DNA of 64,000 nt from Epiperipatus broadwayi (taxonomy: Eukaryota > Onychophora > Udeonychophora > Euonychophora > Peripatidae): NCBI GenBank assembly GCA_028023455.1, contig JAQFVV010000444.1:1-64000 (forward strand), read 5' to 3'. The first letter of the stretch is position 1. The number at the start of each line of letters is the position of its first letter. The translations under genes and the position numbers were made by a program. Of this stretch, positions 25,317 to 36,588 are shown piece by piece. The notes under the pieces were generated by a model, which did no database searches, had not been told where the DNA came from, and saw only the letters and a list, made by a program, of their open reading frames with translations.

Positions 25317-25345
25317 TAATGATGATGATGATGATTCATTCCATT

Positions 25346-27256
25346 ACACAAGGTCTAGATTATTTTCTTTTCCATTACAAATGGCTGCCAAATGTGGAGC
25401 GATAGATACTAGATTATTTTCTTTATCATTACAATATATATATATATTGTACCTCTACATCTTATTAAAAGAGGCAATTTTATTTTTGTTTAGTTAGTGT
25501 AATTTTTTTTTAAAAAACATACAATGAGAGTTGATTTTTTTTGTTTTGAATTATTTGTCTGTAATTTAATAAAAGTTGAAATTGGAAGGAATAAAAAAGA
25601 CATGCAGATTATTAATCCAGATAAACAAAAAGAATTCCAAAAGTACAAAGATTATGATCAAGAAAATCTTTAGGATATTGATTAAAGATGTCGGAAATAA
25701 TTTATTAAAAAAATAACTTTGAACCAGAAAAAGAAAATAAATGTATAAGATTATAAACCTAAGTGTCATGATAATAATAACATGCACAGAAGTTTCAAAA
25801 CTGGGTCAAAATATAAAAAGAAGAGACAACTTCAATCTAGGTCTTTCTTTTATTTTCTGGTTATGTGTTTTTAGAGTTGGAGGTTTCCATGAGAGTGATC
25901 TGTTGCAGTGAAATGCATCTGCACAGGAACACTACTCACTTGCTGAATGAAGTCATCATGCAAGAATGGAAATGAAGCCTTGTGAACATGTCTTTTGTAA
26001 TGAAGAGGTCATTGCAACTGAACTTTTGCTCCAGCTATGGAATGGTCCAGAAATGTGAAGATTCTGGCAGGAGAGATCAATTAAATTTCAAGAAGCATGG
26101 GATCCCAAAGGAAGATAAGTATATTACAAGAACTGATACAAGCTTACCGATAAGTTAAGATTATTTACTCCCAATTTGTGACTTTAATTGTTAACCAATT
26201 AATGTTAACCATGAATGATAATACCTATAGAGACTGATTTTCTATGTTTCAAAGAACTAGCTAGAAGAATTTACATGGAATAAGAACTTTTCATCTGATT
26301 AATAGTATTTTGATTAGTGTATGTTTTTTTTTTTTAATTTTTTCTTTACTAATTCTTGTATAAATATTTTAAATAGATTTTAATAAAATATTTAGTATTA
26401 ATTTAGCACTATCTTTGTACATTCTTAATTTGAATATTAGATGTTGTTAATGTTAGTTTTTTAATATTTAATTAAAGAAATTACCTTTGCCATTGTATTT
26501 AATAGTTTAGACCCACAAAAGATTCAAATAGCTCTTTAATATAACAATAAACCTAGACCCTGGTTTTCATAATAAATTTCTTTTTAAATTACAGCATGTA
26601 ATACAATGCAATGGGTTAATGAATTCTTGTAGAATTCTGATGCCCTTATTAAAATAAATAAAAAACTGATTCTGCCAGCAGCGTAGGTCATAATAATTAG
26701 TAGGCCAGTTAATCAGGAAATATAGCTATGTTTTTGGAAATAGGAACAAGATATTTTTCTTCATTATAGCTTGATTAATTTTCACTTTATAGTGTGTAAA
26801 AGAAGGCTCACCAAAACATAACAGAATACGAAAAACATTACAGTATTAAAGAAGGTTACTTTGACAATGGATTGAGATTGTTGATTGTTAATGATATTGG
26901 TATTGTTTAGGAGTTGAATGTTTTCATATATTTACATTGAATGCCTATCTAGACTTGAGCTGTGTTAGCTTTATTACTTAAATAATACGTGATTGAAATG
27001 CAATTTGAAAGTTATAATTGACTATTTGTTATTCTACTCCCAGAACAGATTATATTTACCCATTTAATGAGGTTTATTTAAACCTTTTTGAACTAATAAT
27101 TTCACTCTCTGTAGTCAAGTTGCAATCTTTAGTGTCTATATAAACATATTAGATCATAGATAAAGGCAGATTTCTACCTTTATTGATTAAAGAAGATTGT
27201 CTTGACAGCAGATTGTTAATGATATTGATATTGTTTAAATATTGACTGCTTTCATG
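25346..27256. other. Mostly AT-rich DNA with a less AT-rich patch
   Basis: Just after RTE1, 'ctagattattttctt' occurs twice (~25357 and ~25410). The patch 25860-26120 is markedly less AT-rich and starts after a good 3' splice-like sequence ('ggttatgtgtttttag', ending 25875). Its longest Met-started frame in this patch is only about 30 codons. It may be a non-coding exon or an old unrecognised repeat. The rest shows nothing. Confidence 0.4.
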
Positions 27257-27258
27257 TA

Positions 27259-27358
<100 letters not shown>

Positions 27359-27364
27359 TCATCA

Positions 27365-29190
27365 TCAACCATTATCATTCCACTGCAGGATGAAGGTCTC
27401 TCCAAGTTCAATCCATCTTTTCCGATCTTTAGCTTCTCTTCTCCACATCACCCCTGCACACTTTCTTATTTCATCCATCCATCTCACATGTGGTCTCTTT
27501 CTGGGTCTTTTACAATCTCTTGGAATCCAGTTTAAAATTTCAATTGTCCATCTATTATCATCTCTTCTAGCAATAAGTCCAGCCCAACTCCACTTCAGTC
27601 TTTTAATTTTTTCAAGGAGATCAGTAACACCTGTTTGTTCTCTTACCCATACATTGCATTTTCGATCTCTTCTTGTTACTTCCAACATGCATCTCTCCAT
27701 ACTCCTTTGAGTGGTTTGAAGTCTTTGTATTGCTCTTCTATTAAGTGTCCAAGTTTCAGATCCATAAGTAAGAACTGGCAAAACACATTTATTAAAAACC
27801 TTCCTTTTCAAACACATAGGCATATTTCCTTTTAGTATCAAGTTATTTCTACCAAAAGCACTCCAACCAAGTTTAATTCTATGATTAATTTCATCCATTA
27901 TGTTTCCATCTGTATTAATAATCTGACCAAGGTATTTGTAACTGTTAACTTCTTCTAATTCATCATAATCAATCTTTATTTTCATATTTTGAGAAAATCT
28001 ATTAAACATTACTTTAGTCTTTTCAACATTTATCTTTAGTCCTACTTTCCTACTTTCATCTGATAATTCCTGCAACATTTTCTGCAACTCTAAAGCATTA
28101 TTTGCAAAAACAATTACATCATCTGCAAAATCTAAATGACTTAAATAATCTCCATTTACTTTCACTCCTTTAGCTTCCCATTTTAATCCACAAAATACTT
28201 CTTGCAGCACTGCTGTAAAAATTTTGGAGATATGGAGTCACCCTGTCTTACACCCTTCTCAATGTTGACTTTCCTACTATCATTATGTAATCTAATTGTT
28301 GCTGTTGCATTTTTACAAATATTCTTTAAAATATGACAATATCCTGGATCTATACTTTGATGATCCAATGCTTTAATCACTGAAGAAATATTTATAGAAT
28401 CAAATGCCTTTTCATAATCTACAAATCCTAAGCATAATGGCAACTCATATTCATTTGTCCTTTCTTTTTATAACTTCTCTCAATACCTGGATATGATCTA
28501 CTGTACTAAAACCACTTTTAAATCCAGCTTGTTCTCTTGGTTGGTGGAAGTCCAGTGTTCTCTGTAGACAAATTGTAATTATCTTAGTAAAATTTTTGTA
28601 TAAAACTGATAAAAAACTGATAGGTCTGTAATTTCTAATATCTTCTTTATCACCTTTTTTAAATATTAATATTAATACCGCATTCTTCCAATCATCTGGT
28701 ACATCTTTATCATTTAGACATTTAGAATATAACTTTGCTAAAAAAAATTATATTTCTTCACCTGCTTCTTTTAATATATCAATTATAATTCCATCATTAC
28801 CTGGAGCCTTCCCTTTCTTCATAAATTTAATTGTATGTCTCACCTCCTCATTCAAAATTCTGGGCAATTCAGAAGATATAATAGGTATAGGAGGTACTTG
28901 TTCTTTATTACTATATAATTCTGGATAGAAGTCTTCTACACATTTCATGATGTCATTTCTCTTTTTAGTAATAATGCCATCTTTTTTTTTTTATTGCAGA
29001 TATAAATTTCCTACCAATACCAAAATGTTGTTTTACACTCTTTAGACTTTTATTCTCTTCTACAGCTTTCCTTGCTAGTTCACAATTATACTTTCTTATA
29101 TCATTTTCAACTCTTTTCCGCACCATTTTACAAAATTCGAGATATTCAATCCTTTTTAATGCATCATTTTTTATATCTTCATATTCCTTC
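27365..29190 (-). pseudogene. RTE2 reverse transcriptase, disrupted by frameshifts and a stop
   Basis: The RT survives as pieces at ~28748-28948 (KGKAPGND), 28183-28443 (FVDYEKAFDS, RQGDSISPK) and 27365-28210 (FADDVIVFA and the C-terminal region). Compared with RTE1, the breaks are a length change in an A-run near 28985, a nonsense change near 28748 (residues EET EFF become EEI stop), an insertion near 28465 and a missing base near 28215. Motif C is FADD, intact. With several independent lesions this copy is inactive. Aligning it with RTE1 shows where each broke. Confidence 0.9.
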
Positions 29191-30199
29191 TTTTCTTCAT
29201 AAATTCTTTAGTCTCAGTAGAAATTTTATTGGTCAATTCCTGCTTTTTTCTACCAGCTATCTTTGTGGCAGTTTTTAAAAGTGTATCAGTTATTTTCCTA
29301 TTAATTTCATTCAAATCTGAATCTTGTTCAAAATCTACTAGTACTTGAAACCGATTGGTAAGTTCTAATTTAAATTCATTAGAATGTTTCTGAAGATTAG
29401 GAATATCAACTGTAAATATTGTTTTTCTTAATAATTTTTGTCTTTCTAGTTTTGCATTAACATGTATCTTACATCTTACTAATCGATGATCACTTCCTGT
29501 GTTAAATTTATTAAGAACATTACAATCTTGAAATATGTATTTTCTGTTAGTCAAAATATAGTCCAATTTTGCTGTACCTTCATTTGGATGCTTCCAAGTC
29601 CATTTTCTTTTAACCTTTTTCTCAAAAAAAGAATTCATAATATAAAGTTTTTCTTTTTCTGCAAATTCCACAAGTCTATGTCCTCTCTCATTTCTATTAC
29701 CATAACCAAAATTACCTACAACATTTTCATCTTTCATTTGTTTACCAATTCTAGCATTAAAGTCTCCCATAACAATTTTAAAATGTTGTTTACTCTGATC
29801 AAAAGCCTTTTGTACATCGATATAAAAATCTTCTACTACTTCATCACTATGAGAACTTATTGGGGCATAAACCTGAATTATCTGCATTTGGTATCTGCTA
29901 TTAAGTTGAAAAACTAATCTTGCCACCCTGTCCGAAACACCATCAATCTCTACAATGTTATTCTTCCATTTTTTATTTATAATGAATCCTACTCCACTTG
30001 TATTTCCAATATTTGTGCCTCTGCAGTGGAGTACATGTCCACTTTTTAAATGAATTGTTTCTTCACCTTTTCTTCTAACTTCACAAAGTCCAATAATGTC
30101 CCATTTAATATAAGATAGTTCTTCTTCTAACTGTTGCAATCTTCCTTCACTTGAAAGTGATCTGCAGTTGTAAGTACCTAAATAAAAAGTTATCATCAA
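29171..30199 (-). pseudogene. RTE2 AP-type endonuclease portion (frame intact for 342 codons)
   Basis: The N-terminal part of the endonuclease-RT polyprotein. APE-like catalytic motifs are all present: NCRSL (Asn 11), CEVRR (Glu 40), YAPIS (Tyr 111), GDFNA (Asp 146, Asn 148), LDYILTN (Asp 213) and GSDHR (Asp 237, His 238). A linker leading toward the RT follows from about residue 250. The frame ends near KKRRNMKI because a base present in RTE1 is missing here, changing the frame into a stop. The Met-Met start at 30199 fits the family, as RTE1 shares sequence to this point. The domain could be functional but is cut off from its RT. Confidence 0.88.
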
Positions 30200-30624
30200 A
30201 TGGCAGCCTGAGTTTGCAATCAGGGTATTCTTAGCACCCTCCGCCTTCGGCCACCAACCACTGCCTTGGTTGGTGACTTTACAGCCTCCTATGAATAAGG
30301 ATCATGCTTTATTTTTGTCTGTCATGATTGTATATATTGAAAAAATATTCTTAAACTCGGAGGTAAAAAGCCAATAAACTCACCACGCTGGCTAATGCGT
30401 GTTGGTGAGCAGCCCATCCATGTTCATATACTATATGAATAATCACATAGTAATAACAGCTGCAACGACAAGAACGTATGGAGTGGACATTAGGAATTTG
30501 CCCTGCTCGGTTCCTTTAAGGCCTCCAAGAGGAATCAAAGGGTCTCCTTTCAGTTAATAGCAAACTCCTTTCTGCAGCCATATATATATATTCAAATATA
30601 AGTATATTGTCTATACTAAACAAT

Positions 30625-30845
30625 GTAATTAGAAGGACTTGAACTCAGACTTTTAAGCTGCCTATAGCTATGCACTCCATCTCATATAGCTGATACACAT
30701 GACCACATGTATGTGAAAAAGATAAATGATCTCCAATATACATATGTCATGCTGTAACCAGCACCCATTAGTTGGTCCATATCACTGTCTCCCACATATG
30801 TATGTGGTCATGATTGAAAGTCTGAGTTCAAGTCCTTCTAATTAC
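30625..30845. mobile_element. Family A derivative with ~29-bp terminal inverted repeats (221 bp)
   Basis: The left end 'gtaattagaaggacttgaac' and the right end 'gttcaagtccttctaattac' are exact complements over about 29 bp. Interior landmarks are 'gatacacatgaccacatgta', 'catatgtcatgctg' and 'cccacatatgtatgtggtca'. Farther out, 'tgtctatac' (30608) and 'gtatagaca' (30889) are also inverted. It is an internally deleted form of the family. Confidence 0.8.
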
Positions 30846-32495
30846 ACATATAGAGTCTCCTAATGATTTAAGTATTATATATTTATAGGTATAGACAGTG
30901 TTTTCGCAATTTTGACTGACAATCGTAATTTGCCTTGTTAAAATATTCTATTAGTACTGTCCCATATGAATAAATACTATATAAATATTGAAGCATAGTT
31001 TTGATGTAGTAATTTCCTTGGTATTGCCACATATAATTAGATATAAATAAAAAACATATAATTTAAAAATTCTTTTGATAACACCATAAATTATTTGATT
31101 GAATTTTAATGCTTAACAATTAGAATTTAAAAATATTTAGTACCATTACCAATATTATCTTTAATACTGAACTGTCTAATTTTCCATTTTACTCCATATG
31201 TTCATTTATCTTAATTGTATGATGATTTTTGAGTTAAATGTAAGGCATTTGCATTTTTATCTGTTTTAAAACTTTTCATTTTGTTTATGTGGGAATGGTA
31301 GATTTAAATATATGATGAAAGCAAACTATAGAAGGAGGAAAAAGCTAATTACTTTAGTAGTGCATAAAATTTAAATCATTTTTAGCTATCTACCTTGAGT
31401 GATTTTGGTTTATGATAATATTGTAAATGATCTTCCATATCCTCTTTAGCCAACATTATTTGCATACAAGCAAAAAAAAAATACCTCAATTCCTTATAAA
31501 CTATTCTTCAACTAAATTTTATACATCTATCCTCCATACACCCATTTTGTTTGGCCAATATTATTTACATACAGATTTAAAAAAAGTGTGACCTGCTTAA
31601 ATAAACATCACTTTTACATGATGTTGCAATTATGTGATCAGGAAGATGTCAAATGTCTTTCTGGAAAATGTAAATACTCATAAAATTAAAATGGTTTGTC
31701 TCCTCTCTATATAAATATTATTTTAATCCTAAAAAAAAAAAAATTAACTGTAATAAACTATTATAAACAGTCTTTGAATCCACAGAAGTACTTTCGGTTA
31801 ATTTCTTAAAACTACCTCAACTGCCATTAAATTAAAAAAAAAAACAAAGCTGAAGCAAACGTCATCAATTCAAATCCCATGAATCCCGTATTTTAATGTT
31901 AGCAGTTTGTCTATTTATTAAATGCATTTTATTCCTATTTATAAAAATTGCCTCCTTAATTTTTCTTTTATTATGGTTTCTCTCTCGTGAAGAATTTTCA
32001 CACTTTCAAAATCAAATTTAAATTTATATTTACATGTTTTTCATGATCAAAGAAAACTGAAGCAGTTATTAAATCACCATTATGGTTACTTTTTACATGC
32101 TTACATAACAATAATTTTGCTTTAATTCACAGACATTTTATTTATATTACATATTATTATTTGTAGCCAAGTATTAGGGGAAAAAAGATAGAAAAATAAT
32201 AAAAAGTTGCAAGAAAAGCCTGTAATAAAAATTACTGCAGTGTTTTTAAAGGAAGGAAATTTTGCTTATGCTGCTACACAATATAAATATTAAACATTAG
32301 CAAAATATACAAACAATTATGATCACTACTATGCATATCCAGATCTAAACAATACTGCCAACAAACAATTTAGACGAAAATAAAATCCAAAATATGAACA
32401 CAAATCATAATTACTAAACATTTGTTTACTTTGCATCAAATAATGTTAGAATATAGGACTTATCTATTCATTCAGCATACTGATTGTTCACTATA
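30846..32495. other. AT-rich DNA
   Basis: No gene, RNA or repeat recognised. Confidence 0.5.
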
Positions 32496-33026
32496 GTAAA
32501 TAGAGGGAATTGAGCTTGGATTTTTGGTTTGTATTCGTTCTGTATTCCATCTCAAATAATTGATACACATAGCCATACACATGTCAAAGAGATAAATGAT
32601 CCCCAATATACGTATTTCTTGCAGAACCAGCACTCATCAGTTAGGTCAGATCATAATCTCCCACACATATATACAATCAGTGCTCAACTTATATTAAGAT
32701 AGCAATTTCTTAAACTTTAATGGACAGGCTTCAATCTTCTCATCCTTCCAATAATTCAACCACCTATTTCATTAAAAAACCAAATATTGAATGCTCAAAG
32801 CCCTTGGTAAATTTGATATTGTAGTCATACCCATATAGACATTACATCTGTCTAACTCCTCATATTACTGAATCATTATGTATCCATTTATATTAATAGG
32901 AGAGAGATGGGCTGGACCTATACTAGAATTTATCTTTTTCACATGTGTGTGGTGATGAGTATCAATTGGAGATGGAGTGGAGGATGAGTATAAACTAGGA
33001 ATCCTAAGCTCAAATCTCTCTATTTA
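32496..33026. mobile_element. Family A repeat, full-length form (531 bp)
   Basis: Terminal inverted repeats of ~25 bp: 'taaatagagggaattgagct' on the left, 'agctcaaatctctctattta' on the right. The interior carries the family landmarks in minus orientation ('agcactcatcagtta', 'taatggacaggcttcaatct', 'gaatgctcaaagcccttgg'), followed by a further ~170 bp ending 'gatggagtggaggatgagta'. No coding capacity. Confidence 0.75.
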
Positions 33027-34640
33027 TAATATATAACAAAATTGTATTATGGAATAAAAATAGTGCAAGTATCTTTCCAAAAAAAAAAAAAAAATCCCAT
33101 TGAAACAGTTAAAAAAGCGGAATGGTGTAGTAACCTAAATGACTGAAGACAGTGATTCAAAACAAAATGGAAAAGAGAGAAAAATAATCATCATTAATCA
33201 GTCATAAATATTAATTGATAAAAAGTTAACGTTCTTTTATTTTCCTTCACTTACATATTGTTTTTATTAGGCATATAATTTCAAAAACTATTATTTCTGT
33301 AAAATAATAAAAATGACTAAAGTTATATATTTTATGGTTTAAAGTAAGAATAAAACAATAATATCACATATCAATTTCAGATGATAGCTAAGCCGTTTAA
33401 GAAAAACTTAAATATATTTATGCCTGGTTCACAAATTGAAAATCACAAGGTCAGCACTGATATACAGTATTTGCCTTAGATGGGGGGGGGGTTTAAAAAT
33501 GAATGATGATAATGATACAGACTTAACTCGATCAATGCCACCTATCAACATTTATTGGTAGCAGTGTCTGCCAATCTTTTTTGTTCCCGAATTTCAGTTG
33601 ATATAATTGATTTTAATTCAAATAAATATGAATTTTGCATTCCCACTGGATGAAACAATGTTATCTATGATAAGGTAAAAAAGGCCCAGCGCTTGTTAAC
33701 ACAGCGATAGAGACTCGGAGTTTAAAGGTTTGCAGAATTATTTTTTTTAAAAAGTTTTAGATTAAATGTATGGTACTGCTAAATTCTCTACCTCAAACCA
33801 TAACCGATCTTCGGATCAATTTGCCTGTCTGTTATTTATAAAAAACATAAAAAAAGTAAATCAAACGTTTTTCCTCCTTGATTATTCTGACTTGAAATTA
33901 AACATCGCTGTAATTAAGATATTATTATGAATGTTTTAGACTTTTTGATAATAAAAGCAATATGATTCAAGTATATATGTTAATTATATAATCTAGTACC
34001 TTGTAGCATACTAACTAATCAATACATACATCTGTTGTTAGTCTTACCAACACAGTAGCTCTTCTGTATGTAGAAATATAAAGACTTATTTTAAAGCGAC
34101 AGCAACAATAACAACAAAGTTTAGAGGGTAACTCTAAATATTCAGCTGCTAAAATCAAGTGTGTTAAGAGGGGCATCTCTCGGTCTTAAAATTTATTTCC
34201 CAGTTATCACAAACTGTCTTCAGGCTGAATGCGTACATACACACGTCAGTTATTATTGTAATAATAATAATGTTAATAAATTATGCATATTAATTCTACA
34301 ATGTTGTCTTAGTGCTACTTCGACTTTAAGTATATACTTATTCATTTATATTTCAAACATATTCATACAGCTTTTATTGATCTATTATGTTGGCAGTAAT
34401 AATTATGGAAGATTAAAAAGAGAAGTAGGAAAAAGAGACTTGATAGGGGAAAGGGAGGCAGAAAGGTGAAAAGTGAACCCATTTCCATTCAAATTTCCTT
34501 TGATTAAGCCTTTTCTTTTTTCTTTTCTAAAAAAAAAAAAAAAAGCCATTAGATAAAGAGGGAGATGAAGAGCTTAAGAATAAAGTACTTTTATTTCAGC
34601 TTCTTTATTTTTTTGACGTCTAGGAGAAAGTCAACTCTTA
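33027..34640. other. AT-rich DNA becoming CpG-richer
   Basis: Contains a G10 run (33482-33491). From ~33500 CpGs are more frequent than elsewhere ('cccagcgcttg', 'cagcgatagagactcgg', 'gatcttcggatc'). No convincing exon is found here. The 102-codon frame at 34161-34469 has no recognisable family. Confidence 0.4.
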
Positions 34641-35330
34641 CCTGACGTTCCAAAAAGCGATAGGTCACGCATTGAACGTTGCCCTGTAAAGGGAAAATTT
34701 AAATATACTATTTTGTCAACGATAAGAGATTTTATTATTATGTTTTGGAAAAGATTTTTTTCTCCCTTTCTTTTTTTTTTTTTGTATAGAACAAAATCAA
34801 TAGCAGTTAAAATATTTAAGTGCTTTCAAATTTCAGTAATTTTTCATTTATTTTCCCTGCTCGTTTCAAAATCTTGCACGACAGCTTTTCTCTGCAAATC
34901 GAACTGTGGCCGTAATAAAATGCAATAAACAGGAGTACTTTCCTCCCGACAAAGATATTTGATAATCATTCTCTTTTTCCTTTGATAAAAGTAAAATTAT
35001 AGAAAATGAAAAACTAATAACGCATAGACAATACCAGTGATCAAAGTTATAAAGGAAGAAATGATGTGACATTATTTAACAACCCCCAACCTTGGTAAAG
35101 CTATTTGATCCGCCTTGTAACTAAATGTAATAATAACACGGTGATATTTTTAATTATTCAAGTAAAATGAAAACAAGCAGGTTCTTTATTGGCTGTGCGA
35201 ACCAAACAAAGTCGGGTTTTGAATGGAAACTATTTGTGTTAAAACTTCACCACCGTTCTCTTACTTTTTTTTTTCTAAATGTACAGAGCGTCATTAAACA
35301 CCATTTACATTTGATATTTTAAGTACGCAT
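34600..35330. promoter_or_regulatory. CpG-retaining patch around the exon candidate
   Basis: CpGs cluster here: 'tttgacgtct', 'cctgacgttcc', 'aagcgatagg', 'gtcacgcattgaacgttg', then 'cttcctcccgacaaag', 'gatccgcc', 'gcgaacc' and 'gtcgggtt'. The TGACGTC at 34614-34620 is a CREB/ATF-type core. Low CpG loss suggests selection or lack of methylation. The exact role is unknown. Confidence 0.3.
34642..34683 (-). CDS. Candidate 42-bp internal exon (microexon)
   Basis: On the minus strand 'ttttccctttacag' precedes the interval, a good 3' splice site with pyrimidine tract. CAG|GTAAGAG follows it, close to the ideal 5' splice site. The enclosed 42 bp are a multiple of three and hold four CpGs, far above the background. 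Two of three frames are open: one gives GNVQCVTYRFLERQ, another QRSMRDLSLFGTS. The third has a TGA. I do not recognise either peptide. No flanking exon can be pointed to in the window, so the host gene, if real, has long introns. Chance pairing of good splice sites remains possible. Confidence 0.35.
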
Positions 35331-35597
35331 TCTTTGTATAGCATTAATATTATATAAAATTAAGAAACGGGTAATAGATGTGGCAGTATTTAGCAGCAGT
35401 CATTGGACATATATCATGCAAACACTCTATCAAGCTTCCAACATTCCTATTTTTTCATCGACCATCTTTTTTCTTTCAATCCGTTTTTTCAATCTATTCT
35501 TCATAATTTTCTGTTTTTCATTTCAGCACATGGCTATAAATTTCCCCAGCTCCTTTTCTAAAATGTTTCATTTCTTAAAATAATATATAGATAAATA

Positions 35598-35705
35598 TGT
35601 CAAGCGTTGGTGGTCGAGTAGTCAGCACAGCTGCTTTACAAGCAGTTGTCCCGGGTTAGCGGGTTCGCTTCCCGGCCGATGCTATGGCACATGAAAAAAT
35701 ATATG
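35598..35705 (+). mobile_element. tRNA-derived SINE (family S1), plus strand
   Basis: The core at 35604-35682 folds like a tRNA. The acceptor 'gcgttgg' pairs with 'ccgatgc', box A is 'tggtcgagtag', the anticodon stem is formed by 'ctgc' and 'gcag', and box B is 'gggttcgcttccc'. The extra-long variable region and box A resemble Leu/Ser-type tRNAs. It is not a working tRNA gene: T-stem pairing is imperfect and the same unit recurs at 62525 and, as a fragment, at 41226. A 10-bp repeat 'tagataaata' (35588-35597, 35706-35715) may be the target duplication. Confidence 0.75.
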
Positions 35706-35715
35706 TAGATAAATA

Positions 35716-36588
35716 AATAATAGAATGAATCTTTGCCGTTAGTATATATAGTATAAGACAGTATAACAGAGAATCTGATGCATTGAAAGTATTCGTTTAA
35801 TAAAGTACATGTTAAATTATATCCTCTGTTATAATGTTTTTTAAATATATAGATTACATATATGGGCATCTGGATACGAGTTTGAATTTGATTATTACAT
35901 AGCTCATGAAGAGATGCAGATGGAATAGCAATGTACAAGATTTTAATTCTTGATATTATATTTTATTTTAAAGATGACTTCTAATTATGTCTGAAATATT
36001 TATATTAAACTTATTGTCATCAACATTTTAAATCATTATTAATTCACTGCAAAAATGCTTTTTATGCTTATCATTATATTTTCAATCTATACTTTTTTCT
36101 CCAGACCATTCTAAGACTGAAATGGCTATAATCTGTATAGTGTAAGATAATACTACATGATTGCGGATATAAATTTTCAAATGCCTTAATTTTATATTAG
36201 TTTTTAAGTTGAACAGGTATCCATCCCAGTACCTTCCTAATTATGTCTCTATTTTACAAAAATCAAATAAATTTTAATTTAGCTCACATAGTATAAGTTT
36301 TATGCCACTTTTCAAGCGTTTAGTGGTATATAATACCACTTGTAGTCTAAACTTTAAATGTAAAAAAATTCTATCCATAATTTTTTATAATCTATGATGT
36401 TTTATATAACTATTATACTAATTTTAAAAAGTAATGCTTCCAATAAATAAAAAATCAAATTCACTTTGTAATTATGCAGAAAGAAATTCATCTCTGATCA
36501 TGCACTGTTTTGTGACTATTATAAATCTCCATGCACTCACTTGTCAGTAAGAGTTTTAAAAGTCTAAATGAATCACATAAGCTTAGAG
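35716..36588. other. AT-rich DNA
   Basis: No feature recognised. Confidence 0.5.

Larger units (their letters stand above)
22787..25333 (+). mobile_element. RTE-type non-LTR retrotransposon, 5'-inverted copy (RTE1)
   Basis: The copy has two parts: an inverted 5' segment (22787-~23245, endonuclease on the minus strand) and a 3' segment in plus orientation (~23246-25333) carrying the whole RT and ending in a (GAT)n tail. A 12-bp direct repeat ATTCATTCCATT at 22775-22786 and 25334-25345 encloses both parts, so they arrived in one event. The parts meet at a short A-run shared by both ends, and about 300 bp of the endonuclease region present in the copy at 27-30 kb is missing at the join. This matches twin priming during target-primed reverse transcription. 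Confidence 0.9.

Noticed and set aside
29486-29917. 143-codon plus-strand frame
   Set aside because: Antisense to the RTE2 endonuclease.
35604-35682. Possible functional tRNA gene
   Set aside because: Cloverleaf is imperfect (weak T stem, odd variable region) and the unit is repeated at other loci with a tail, so it is a SINE.
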